Below the pieces are notes generated by a model that did no database searches, was not told where the DNA came from, and saw only the letters and a list, made by a program, of their open reading frames with translations. Below are positions 13,344-24,020 of a DNA stretch of 64,000 nt, one piece after another (within the stretch, counting starts at the first letter, position 1; the number at the start of each line of letters is the position of its first letter). The stretch comes from Kalaharituber pfeilii (Eukaryota > Ascomycota > Pezizomycetes > Pezizales > Pezizaceae). The position numbers were made by a program, and so were the translations under genes. Location of the stretch: the NCBI GenBank assembly GCA_015179045.1, contig WHUZ01000014.1, positions 496,001-560,000 of the forward strand, given 5' to 3'.

Positions 13344-14059
13344 GAAAAAAAAGGTACGGGTACCACGATTGGGTGGAGTGGAGCGTTACTTACATGAATG
13401 ACATACATGTATTTCTCGCATCAAGATTGTGGACGTATGGAGGAGACTAGATGTGTAAGAAGTATCCATGGCAATCGGGAGCCTCTTTTACTTCCTTTAC
13501 TTTTTCTTTTATCTTGCTGATGGATTCACGATTTTACTACTCCATCCTTGTCTTTCCATTGTATTATACCTCTACTCTACTTAACTCCGTAATGCCATCC
13601 TCCTTCCCAATCTTTCTTCCCTCCTTCCAGCTTTCTTTCTCCTACTTCTTCCTGCCTTCCTTCTCATACTTGACGTACTTGTCTTTGTAGATCCTATATT
13701 GTTGAAGGTTATATTGTCAGTTCTATATACTCATTGGCCACTTAATTCACTAGGCCGTGCCTTCTCTGTAGCCTATCCTATCCCTTCTAGGGGTTTTTAT
13801 GTGTGGGGTGGGGTGGGGGACAGAGGAAATATGGTATGAGTTAAGTATGGGTGGGCATAAGCAAAGCAAGCCAGTTGACTAACTCGGCTCAACACAAGCT
13901 CAGAGCTCATCTGTACATACAGTCATGCAGCTCATGTACCAGGTTACCACCAGTTAAGAAAGTGGGGGAGAGCACAAGCCAACGAATGGATAAGGCTTGT
14001 AGTCAGCCTTGAGGCGGGGGAGGAGCTGCTAAAGAGAGCAAGGAAGAAAAGGTATTAAC

Positions 14060-15697
14060 TTACCAAGAGTTCCCTACGATTTTGTTTCCCTTACTCTCAG
14101 CAAGCCTATAATACCGTGCGGCTTCATACTGTAAACTTCTTGTTAGTTCGCAAGTCTATGAGAAAATCTTCGTTCCGTTTTCCAGAAAAGGTGAGGAATT
14201 TTCCTTGCTCAGTAGATTTGATTTAATCATCGAATCGCCTCCACATTTTCGCCGATCTCATATGCCAACAACCAACTTTAATTGAAACACCATTTTCTCC
14301 TCACTGCAGCTTGAACGTACCTTGTCTTTCTTCGTCCCGTACCCCTCCAGATAGCACAATGCAACTTCATTCATCGCGTCAGTGTCGCCTAAATTAGCTG
14401 CAGTGAGATAGTACTGGAACGCTGCCCCAAGGTCTTTGGGAACACCCCAGCCCTGCCGGTAACAATTGGCTAGCTCGTATATGGCGAGGATGAGTTCACC
14501 CTTTGCAGAGCCACCCTTGCTCATTCCAGCGCGAAGAGCTTCCTGTTCAATGTCAGCTGCATTGCTAGCTGCGAGGCGAAGGTATTCAGCTGCTCTGGCT
14601 TCATCTGTTTGACAGCCCCATCCATGCCTATGGTTGACGGGGTTTGGAGCATCCCGAAGCTCGGGGATGTTAACCAGTTAGCCAAGTTACTGTGATGAAA
14701 ATCAACCGGCAGGTTGTCTCCAAAGATAAGATTTCATCCATATCAAAGAGCCAGGCATAAGATGGGTGCCAACCTCAGTGAAAGCGCATAAAGTACTTGA
14801 CTCAGTGGATTATTGTGGCCTTTGGGGTCAGCAAGTTTTTCGAACATCTTCGTCGCCTCAGTGTACTCTTATTGAAAAAAATAAGCGAGTAGCCCTCCAC
14901 GATACAAAGAGCCACTCACGTTGGGCCTCATGAAGGCGAATAGCCTCTTGGATTGTATCCTAGTAAACAACCAAATACAAAAGCACATTAGCTGCATTTC
15001 GTTCTATCCACTCGGGAGTTACATCGTGAGATGGAAAAACGTCAATGCTGAAGTGATCAGCTGTATCGTATTGGGCAAGGTGGTAGCAAATGTACCAGTG
15101 CCAGTCTCTGTAATGAACTTACATCGTCTTCCTTTTTGACGGAAACCACAGAAGATGCGCGCGATCTTGCAGGGGCATGTTGGCTGGGTTCGGCCAAACC
15201 CTTAGCCAATATGGTGGCTCGGTGTTCCCACATTGCTTGATCGTCTGCATCCTCATTTGACTTATCAATGTTAGGTAAGTCGGGTAAGTTAACTGCAGTA
15301 TCGGACTTCTGTCTGTGATGTCCTAATAAGGAGTGCCTGAGGCGCTGTGCTGTTGAACCACTTCTGCTGCGTCTACCGGAAGGTGGCTTCTGCCCTTCGG
15401 ATGGCCCTGGGGGATGGATTACTGTTGCCGAGGACTTCAGCAAAGTATAGGCCAGTACACAGGCCGAGGTTATGTCAGTACATGGCTCATTCGAATCATT
15501 AGGCCCAGAAATCGAGGAGGTAGCCCAAATAGGGGTGGGTGGGGTCATGGGAACGATTGGGTAGGTGGGTGGATGGGCGGACTTGCAGTATCCGTTCGGA
15601 TGAACGTGAATTCTGGCGGTGCTGAGCCTGGTGACTGTGGGTGCAGATGCGACTCCTTGTCATCTCTGTGATGGTGGTGGAAGAAGTTCCGGGGCAT
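14060..15697 (-). CDS. Sel1-repeat protein, Nif1/Dsf2-like
   Basis: A predicted 307-residue scaffold-like protein. Minus-strand exons are 15583-15697, 15123-15421, 14920-14959, 14774-14867, 14321-14627 and 14060-14128. From 15421 onward the phases join cleanly and give three Sel1-like (TPR-related) repeats with the usual A/G spacing: a first ending in RHGWG, then YRQGWGVPKD and LEGYGTKKDK. The segment DDQAMWEHRATILAK before them is characteristic of the fungal family annotated as mitosis inhibitor Nif1 or Dsf2. I recall that similarity and have not searched it. The N-terminal exon (MPRNFFHHHH, then EFTFIRTDTA) is less certain: its intron needs a weak GTCCGC donor, and an alternative start at 15548 is open. 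The stop TAA overlaps a perfect GTAAGT donor, so a further 3' exon is possible. Homologues act in cell-cycle or polarity signalling, which is inference here. Confidence 0.72.
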
Positions 15698-16127
15698 AAT
15701 TGGAGTAAGGGCCTGTCAGGTAACTGAGGGCTTGTTTGTGGTATCTTTTGTTGGCCGTAAAGTGGATAATCGAATTCAAACAGGTGATATTTGACGACAG
15801 CCTGCGGAGCCTTGCTGCTTGTAGGCGTGCGGGCGGCGCTTTTGCTTTTTGACTGTTGATCTGAGTTGTTTCGGCCTCGCAGTGCACAAGCAGGGGTAAT
15901 GTGACTGCGCTCGACACAGCTGTTAGGCTATTGAGCTGTAGGAGCGAGCCGCGGCGATGTTTATATCCAGCTAGGTTCACAAGCACATGTATAGAACGTG
16001 AAGGAAAGATCTTTCATCTGCGATACAGTTGGGCGTTGACCCCGTAACAGAGTGGAGGACAACGGATGGGTGGGGGACAAGGGGCTCGTTAGCCATGCTG
16101 CGAGGGAGCCAGCACGCAGTGCAAGCG

Positions 16128-16175
16128 CAGCGAGCGTGAGCAGTAAGCAGCGAGCGTGAGCAGTAAGCAGCGAGC
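16128..16175. repeat. 20-bp tandem repeat, about 2.4 copies
   Basis: The unit CAGCGAGCGTGAGCAGTAAG is repeated twice exactly (16128-16147 and 16148-16167), followed by a partial copy. It sits about 430 bases upstream of the predicted start of the Sel1-repeat gene, so it may lie in that promoter. Confidence 0.9.
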
Positions 16176-17051
16176 AGTGAGATCATCTCTGGGAGAAGGT
16201 AGGATTGGAGAGAGCAGGAGCAAGCGCTGAAAGGATTGACAATTGTCCCAGTCAGTGAGTGGCATCCCTCGAGCTAGTGCTCACAGCGTCTAGGGTCAGT
16301 TGATGGTAAGTGATGCCTCGCAGTGCAGTATCGACAGGCATCGCATCACAGATAAGGCTCGTCAAGTGAGTCTGTCCACAGGCTTGGAGCACTAGAAAGG
16401 AAACACAGTTAGCTGCGATAAAGCAGCGGGCTCGCACGTGCCATATAATTGGCAGGTGAATGAAGCATTCGTTTGATGGCTTGCCGCTATTTCGTGGGCG
16501 ATGAGTTGGGTGGAGGAGGCTAAATGAATGCCCGCGTGGCCGCAACGGGCCAACTTTGTGGATGAATATTCTGCTCAAGAGCAGATGAATGGTAGACGTA
16601 CAGCTTTTTGCTGCCCTGCGTGGCAAGAAACACCCGTGTCTAGCTCTCTAGCCCGAGAAATAAACGCTGAAAGATAAAATATATCACAGGTATATGCGTA
16701 TTCGGGCCTGCTATCTTCCCAGCCCATATCCCCTAAAAATACAGAACGCATCGCTGGGGTTTCTTTATACATAGAGTTCGAGAAAATAATTACTCAGCCA
16801 CAACATCGCCGCAGAGCCTGGGTACAAGATACCTCGCCACATCCTATACGAATCCAATGTTGCTCAACGTCAACATAATTTGACTAATTTAACCTGATGC
16901 ATATGGCACAAATAAAGGAGTCAACACCAGCCTGCTGAATTCCGGTGAACAGGTATGAATGTAACAACAACCACGTGGATAGCATAAAAAAACAGCGAAG
17001 TAGAGAACTGAATAGAACAGGACTACAATTAACAAAAAAAAAAAGAGCACG

Positions 17052-17107
<56 letters not shown>
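17052..17107. repeat. Poly-A run (56 A)
   Basis: This is an exceptionally long uninterrupted A run, read as poly-T on the strand of the neighbouring kinesin gene and lying about 280 bases beyond its stop codon. I could not recognise a retroelement body on either side. Its exact length is likely to be unreliable in any assembly. Confidence 0.9.
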
Positions 17108-17110
<3 letters not shown>

Positions 17111-17387
17111 CCTCTGCCTGCCCTGCGCGAATGGTAACATCCCGGAAATCATAGTAACGCCTAAGTATCTAAAGAAAGTCTTTTTTGTACTGAAAGCAAC
17201 CTCCAAACCAAATCAACCAAGCTGTAGACTAGTTGTCCACAATAATAAAACGGAAATGACTGCGTTATGAACCTAGGTAATCACACAACAGCTCCAAAAT
17301 CGATTAGCATGGCTGCCCGCCTCCGTCCTCTGCCACCAAACAACGGTGTATTAGGTAAGTAACAATATACGTTCAAACTTAAAAGAT

Positions 17388-20300
17388 TTAGATAGTAACC
17401 GTATCAGGTGTCTCGCTGCGAGATGGGGCGCCAAAATAAAACTGGTCAATCTTCATGATCCACTCGATCATCTCTCGCTCGTTCCTGGCCGCAAACAGAT
17501 ACGTATTTAACGGAGCGTACACAGCAAACACGTTTGCTCGCCTTAGCAGTTTTGCCACTTGCGGTTGATGATCAATCCGACATTGACTAAGGTTGATAGC
17601 CATAACTTGTTCTCCTTCTGGGACAGAATAAACATGCATATAAGGCCGACGCAACTCAAAATATCGCTTAATCCAGTATTTGTTGGACTCATCCGGCATG
17701 AGCATATACCCCGCCTTGAGAATGGTAGTGCTGGATTTGCGTTAGGTGATGGCGCATGTAGTATGGGCGTTTCTAGGAGCTTGGGGGCTAGTATACCTTC
17801 TCGGAATGTGGCGAACATCGGCAATAAGTCGAGGAGATTCTGCGTCTGTAGGCTCAGCAAAACAGGCTCCATTCTGCGGCGGCTCGCAATTCTGCTGTAC
17901 AAGAATCGCCTAGTTTGAGGTTAGCATAAATCACGTGCCCTAAAGAAGAATTGAGGGTTACGAACTTCACTCGGATCCTTCCATGAGGACCACAAACTAA
18001 GAAAATGTCTCAGTGTTTGCTCCTGACTCTCTGACAGCGTAGTCCCAGTTTCTCCTTGCATGCTTTCAGGTGATGCGCCTTCAGTTGTCGCATCTTCACG
18101 TGCGCTCGTCCGTGAGTTTTCCACTCGCGGACTCTCAACCCCGTTCCCATTCATTCGACTGTTTAGGAAACCCTTGGCATTTTCAACCTCCGCAATTCGA
18201 ATTCTCCGTTTTCTTGCAGTCAAGTAGTCTCTAACTAAGGACACTCCACGAGGGGTCCATCCACCAAGATACTCCTCCCCTTTGACATACCTTTGCAAGG
18301 TATTCATTCTCCATAGATCGCCGGCGCGCCTAGCTGCTGCAGGTCGTATAACGAGAACGAATAAGCCAACGATAGCATGGACAACGCGAACATTGGTCCA
18401 ATATTGCATAAGCTTGGAAGGAGAGCGAACAATCCTGGGTTGGATCTGCAAAGCTGCATCGAGGGAGAACATAATTGGTTCTGATATCCGCTCAGAGGTG
18501 ACACTCCATTTCACAGACATCTGCACCCTGTAGTTCGGGGCAGTAGTACGATCCAATAGCAGAGAATTATGTAAACTGGAATCCCATTGGGTGATGACCA
18601 TAACTGAGCATGTGCCATCAGGATTTGACTGCATGACGGGATCCTGCACTTGATGCAAAGTGATTTCTTTTTGGGATGACATATCCGGGATTTTGCCTCG
18701 CGAATCAAGAAGTCGAATCGAGCTCACTCTGATGTCTGAGATGCTTCGCCATTGTAAAGCATCACCGGAACTGTGAGTCAGTGTGATCTGTATTCTCCGT
18801 TGCAAGCCTTGATGCAATTGAAAGGCCCCCGGATCGACATCATTCTGTTGCAAAACTTCTACTGGAAGATAGTCACCGGTTTCTGCGAGTTCCAGTACCT
18901 GCACCCTTGCAAAAACGTCATGCCTCTCCTCCGTGAAGAATTCAGTCTCCGGGATCCGTGCAGCTTTCTTCCTTCTTGTTGGACTCTGAGTCTGATCCCT
19001 CATGTCGTCCCAACTGATCAACTTTTCCAAATGCATTGTGGTGATCTTCGCAAATATCGAGACCCTCAAAGTGGCATTCCGCGCGGGGCTATTCAGCGGT
19101 ATACTCATACTGTGCACGCTGTCAAACGTCACAGGGCCTTCGTCGAAATTTGAAATCATATGAGTGGTCGTAGCCCCACTTTCGTCCGATATTCCAGGAA
19201 TGAAGAGTTGAGCGTGAACTTCCGTCCCTTCCCTCTCTGCAAATCCGTGTAGTTCACCCATCTCCACATTGAACTTGAGAGTCGAGGAATTAGGTACTAT
19301 CACCTGAGAAGGCTTGAGTGCCAACTTAATAATCCCAACGACACTTGATGTGAAGGGAGAAATGATATCAAGCACAAATTCTTGTACTCGGCTTTCAAAA
19401 ACAGCAGTGAGAGGTACATCAGCATCACCAATTAGTGAGTATAGAGGTAATATTGGCTCAGAAAATGGGTCCCCGAGACGGAAATGTTGCAAATACTCCG
19501 GTCGGTCTAGATATTGGTATATCTGGCGCATTTGGCGTACTCTAGTCTGCAGCTTCTGCAGAGACCAGAGATGTATAACTCCATTGGCGAAGTCCATGAT
19601 ACGTACTCCGACACATGGCTTAGGAGTGCTCTCCAGGAATTCGTCATCTTCACCGGATATTCCATTCAGAACCAAATCATAATTGGAAAGACGTTCTTGC
19701 CCAACATCCACGATTGCAAACTGAAAGAAGACTTGTTTTTCCATCTCATTACTCATAATCTGAGCCTCCTTGAGTACAGCAGCGTTCTGGAGAATGCACT
19801 CCGCCATATGAACAAACTTCCGCTTTTTCCAGTGCCTCACCGTCTCCTTGGCGAGCTTCTGCTCACGTTCTGTTAGGATATCCTCTCTCTTTTTCTTTGG
19901 CATGAGCGAAATCTCCTCTAGGCGGGACTCGAATTCCTCGCGTTGTCTTTCAAGCTCCCTCTGCATTTCCTCCCTGGCTGTTGCGAGACTCTCCTCCATT
20001 CTCGCTTTCTCAGCTCTAATTTCTTCTATCTCAACATTTGCCTCTTCAGCTGCCTTTAGTTTCTCCTGGTACTCAACTTTCTGTTGCTCGAGCTGAACCT
20101 GCATCTCTTCCCTCACCAGCCGCATTCGTTCTTCAACCTCACCTTGTTGAGGTGTAGATGGCATAGTAAGTACAGTATCCAGTGACATGTCGTCTAGCGT
20201 CGCTGTTGAGGCGTACTTTTCTCGTACAGGGTAAGACATTACAGATTCCATGTCATCGTCAACGGATTCCAGTCGGCTATCAGGTCTCCCTTTGCGAATC

Positions 20301-22810
20301 GCCTTGACTCTCTGCATCTCCTCCAACAATATATCCAACTCGTCATCTGACAACGTCGCAATCCTTGCGGATTCCCCCAGCCATGAATGGGCAGCCTCGC
20401 GGCGAGCAAAAGACCAGTCGATATCCTTTGTATTTGATGGGACAGGGGCTGGTGAGTCGGGCCTGGAGCTATCAGCATCCGATTCAAGGCGCTCTGGTAT
20501 TGTATCCTGAGATATGCTATTGTTGTGGTGATGCCTCGCATCAGGTGATCCCAATTGTCCTGCAGTTACTGACTGTCGTAACCGATCGCGTTCTGCTCTA
20601 GCCTCCTGAGGATGATTAAATCGAAAAATATGGAAGTCACCCAGAATAATACGATATCCTGTCCTCAGGCGCCGTGCTTTATCTATCCGCAGCCCGTTCA
20701 CCATCACCGCGGCGCCTTCATTAGGCACTAGAGTGACTACACCGTCGTAATTTTCAAACCTGCAATGCTCGTCAAGAATCTTAGAGCCATTCAACCGTAT
20801 CTGAGCTGTCTGTGATGTTTCTTGGTTGCCCACAGTTGTGATTCCTGGTTTAATGTTGTATACCAAACACTCAGCAAGCAAGGGGTCATCACTATCTCAC
20901 ATTAGCCGCTGCGCAGGGTGAGAACCTCACTGGACCAATAATCGAACCTTAGATTGACCAGATGTGGGATTTTCTTTGGTGTTGATATTCCTACTGAACC
21001 CTTTTCTATACTGATACCCAACTCTTCCAGAGCTTGTTCTCGCTCCTTATGGATCTGCTGTGTCTTTTCTAGTCTTTCTTCCCAAGTCGAATTAATCTCC
21101 GTGAGCAATTTCTCCCTACGCATTATTAGGTTTACATTATCATACTTGTTCCCATTATAACCAAGAGCACTTACGAGGCGCCCAACTGCTCTGCGATCTC
21201 CGCCTTGGAAACTTTCTTGACTGTACCATCGGGTGTTGTGATTGTAACAATCTGTTTCTCCAATGGTGTATCTGGTGCATACTCCTCGTCCTGGGCTCCA
21301 CCGCCTGCAAGCTTTGCCCGAAGCTGTTGTAACTCTTCTTTTAGCTCCCTGATCATCTTTGCATTTGGGTCTTCGTTCACGACTGCGTGGTTCTTGATAC
21401 GCTTGGCTGAATCGGCATATCTGAGCGTCGATAAGGTTTCATCCCAATTGATATCTGCTGGTGATATAGCTGCTATCATAGCAGTCATGCTATTTCCACC
21501 AAGAGAATCCTTCAGCAGCCATGTCAAAACCGAGTCACGGTACGGAACTTGAGCTTTCGCCTTTTTCCCTTTGGCCGTCGATAGCTCTGCCAACGCTGCA
21601 ATCACACGGCCCAATGTCGATAGTGATCTATTGATTTCCGCACCTTCCTTCAATCGAGCTCCAGTTGCTCCTGTGGAGTTTGCACGCTCAGAACCAGCAA
21701 GATCGACCAAACTTATTCGTGATACTTTCTCAGTATCATAACCAGTTTCCACATCATGCCGTTTCTGGGTTAATATTAGAGTAAATACCGCATGCGAACG
21801 ACTAGAAGTGGCGTTCATGTTGGTTGCTGCCACAGTTCGAGCTTTGTTTCCTTCATCCATCAGGTTCTCAATTTCTTGGAATGATCCAACAACAAGTTTT
21901 GCTAGATCCTCGACATATGGTCCCAGGGAAGGATGTTCTCGGACTTTGAGGTTCCCTTTCGTAGACGGATTTAGAAGGTCACGCACTCTCTCTATACAGC
22001 TATCAGTAAGAGGTAAAACCACTGTAAACCTTGGATATGTTCACCGTTGTAGATTTCGAGGTATGAGACCTCCACAGTACATTTAATGTTAGGGTCCTCC
22101 GCCTGCAATTTGTTTCTAAGCGTGTTCAGCGACAGAACATCCCAATAAGCAAGATTTCAACTGGGTCCAAACATTCTCTCAAACATGTGTTGGCAAATTT
22201 TTGGAATGACGCCATATTCCTCCCCATATCCCATCTATGTTTACCAGTTAGTCCCGACCGCTCTCTGAACTCGTAGCGCAAAAACGGAACCAACCATCGA
22301 ATATGACTTTCCCGCACCAGTCTGCCCGTAAGCAAAGATGCAATTGTTATAACCCTCAAACGCATTGTCTAGTAATGGGCCCCCCAGGTCGCGAAACAAG
22401 TGATCCTGTCCGGCTATATTCCATCAATTAGTCGCTGAATCCATGAGCTGGTACCGATGCTTGCTGACCATAATGTGGATCTGATTTGTCAAACGACCAA
22501 TATGACCGGTCGAAGTTAAAGACTTTTGGCTCTTCGGTGGCAGCTTTTCCCTTTGCCCCCTTCTCCAACATTCCCGGAGGGGGGTCAATATGGTCTGGGT
22601 ATCTTTCATTTGCACAATACATGTTGCGCTTCTGTCCTTCTCTATATTCCGGTAATTATATAGTTAACAGTTAAGCTTCATGGGCATGATGCTGGTGGGG
22701 GAATGTGTCGCTGAAGGCCGCAACTTTTCACTCCTTTAGAACGCACCTCTGTTGTTGAACGGCCGAACTCTCACCACCACCTTAATATTCCCACCACCGC
22801 CGGGAGCCAT
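17388..22810 (-). CDS. uncA: Kinesin-3 motor protein, UncA/Unc-104/KIF1 type (one-base frameshift in exon 2)
   Basis: A plus-end-directed microtubule motor that in fungi carries endosomes and vesicles. Minus-strand exons are 22747-22810, 22469-22641, 22295-22413, 22173-22234, 22045-22115, 21175-21991, 20948-21115, 17966-20891, 17797-17909 and 17388-17730. The protein is about 1618 residues, the usual size for the family. The motor domain spans about 1-370, with [10 protein letters not shown] at the N-terminus, P-loop GQTGAGKS (109-116), switch I NATSSRSH and switch [13 protein letters not shown] coiled neck, an FHA domain (about 500-600, with the motif [12 protein letters not shown]), coiled coils, the KIF1-type middle region and a C-terminal PH domain ([17 protein letters not shown]) follow. 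Exon 2 contains an apparent missing base at the G run 22579-22584 (C run on the coding strand): the frame is right before it ([14 protein letters not shown]) and right after it in the next frame (PPGMLEKG). All other exon phases agree. Several donors are weak (GTCAGC, GTTTGG, GTTGGT, GTTCGA). Confidence 0.95.
22579..22584 (-). other. uncA: Frameshift site in kinesin-3 exon 2
   Basis: Six G on the + strand (six C in the coding sense) interrupt the reading frame inside the motor domain. With seven, exon 2 would be 174 nt and join exons 1 and 3 in phase. As written it is 173 nt and shifts the frame before the P-loop. Both flanks match the kinesin-3 motor in their own frames. The simplest explanation is a homopolymer consensus error, and a real null allele is the alternative. 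Confidence 0.85.
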
Positions 22811-24020
22811 GGCTACTAGCTTCTACGTCGTCGGGACCGCCGCGAGCTGTTGCCGTCCGACGCTTGATTGTGTTGTTGCTCGGTATGTTGCGACGGGATG
22901 GAACAACGTATACACAAGGCGTGATACTAGTAGGCCGGGTAGTGATAAGCTAGGGGGGGTAGTGCGATAAAGAATGAGCGGGGAGGAGGGGGCACGTTAC
23001 GCTTGTGCTCGGCGGCGGCGGCTGCGCGGGGGAGGGGAGGGGGAGGGGGAGGGGGGGGGGGGGTCAGCGCAAGATCTCCGGGCGGACTCGAAGCTGTGGA
23101 CGACGGGTGGGCAGGACGCCTTTCAGGTGGGGAGTGTGTGAAGGATTGAGTTAGCGGCGGGAGGGAAGCCAATTGCTGGGCGGTAAGATTACAGAGGCAT
23201 AACCTACAGCAGCAGCTACAGCGGGCGGCAGCTCTGGGCGGTGCCTGGACGCCCTGTCCCGCTATTCCGGATCCGACAGGCCCTTGAGCCTTGGGGCCGG
23301 CGGGCTGCTGATGGCCGGGGCGACGGTCAGCAGGCGAAGGCGTGCCGCGGTGTGGCCAGCAGCACGCAAGCAGCACGTGTGCGTCAATAGCTGAAGCCGG
23401 ACGCGGCGGCACGCTGCGACGGCGCTCGCAGACGGTGACGGCGGCGGAGCAAGCGTCAGGCCCGCTCGTGACGGGGCAGCGGAGGCTCGGGCGCAGCGGG
23501 AGGCGCAAGGGCTTGTGGGCGGCGGTGTCTGAAGGCGAGCGCGCGCCTGCGACGGGTTCCTACCTACTATGCATAGTACCTGATGTACCTGATGTACCTG
23601 ATGTACCTGATGTACCTGATGTATCTGATGTACCTGATGTACCTGATGTACCTGCCGTGCGGCGCCCCCTTATGATACGCTGAGAGGCGGAGTCACGTGC
23701 TCAGCACGCCTCACCGCCCAGCTCCTGCGCGCCTTGGCGCGAGCCTGAGGGGCGCTTCCCCCAGCCAGTCCTTTGTTTACGCCTTATCCCTAGTCCCGCA
23801 ATCCGCCAGCCGCCATCGCATACTGCCCGTCATCTCCCTCGCCTGTCGAGTAAAGTACTGCTCCTGTATGATAACACACTCTCGAAGAAGTCCACGCTCA
23901 CGCTCGCCGCTAATACCCCCCCCCCTCCACCGCCCCCACTCTCACCCTTCCCCAGCCAGTCGCGTCAAACTCGCATGTACGCATTGGTCTGCACCTCACC
24001 TTCACCCTCCAGATTGCACA
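22811..24020. promoter_or_regulatory. Shared intergenic region of the divergent kinesin and Borealin genes
   Basis: About 1.2 kb of GC-rich sequence separates two genes transcribed away from each other, so it must contain both promoters. It includes a G-rich tract at about 23025-23063 and a 9-bp minisatellite at 23577-23653. The long open frames on both strands (for example minus 22927-23508) are products of high GC and simple sequence. No defined transcription factor site can be assigned. Confidence 0.6.
23577..23653. repeat. 9-bp minisatellite TACCTGATG, about 8.5 copies
   Basis: The unit TACCTGATG is repeated head to tail from 23577, with one variant (TATCTGATG) in the sixth copy and a partial last copy. 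Because the unit is a multiple of three, it creates an open frame reading Val-Pro-Asp repeats, but the repeat sits about 370 bases upstream of the Borealin start and there is no sign that it is translated. Confidence 0.95.

Larger units (their letters stand above)
9205..14059. other. Intergenic region between two convergent genes
   Basis: No gene is supported. The left end should hold the 3' UTR of the bZIP gene and the right end the 3' UTR of the Sel1-repeat gene on the other strand. Between them lie AT-rich sequence, a three-copy 20-bp tandem repeat at 11021, A runs at 12966-12990 and 13321-13343, and T/CT-rich tracts near 13480-13690. Open frames, including one of 146 codons at 9735-10175, have biased, hydrophobic composition and no motif. 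Confidence 0.55.
15698..17387. other. Intergenic region, Sel1-repeat gene to kinesin gene
   Basis: No gene is supported. It should contain the promoter of the Sel1-repeat gene on its left and the 3' end of the kinesin gene on its right. It holds a 20-bp tandem repeat at 16128 and a 56-base A run at 17052. Confidence 0.55.

Noticed and set aside
16889..17206. Frames of poly-Lys or poly-Phe around 17052-17107
   Set aside because: They are translations of the A56 homopolymer.
22927..23508. Minus-strand open frame of 193 codons upstream of the kinesin gene
   Set aside because: High GC and poly-Pro from simple sequence. It lies in the divergent promoter region and has no domain.
23577..23653. 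Possible CRISPR-like array
   Set aside because: The repeats are contiguous 9-bp units without spacers, in a eukaryotic genome. It is a minisatellite.
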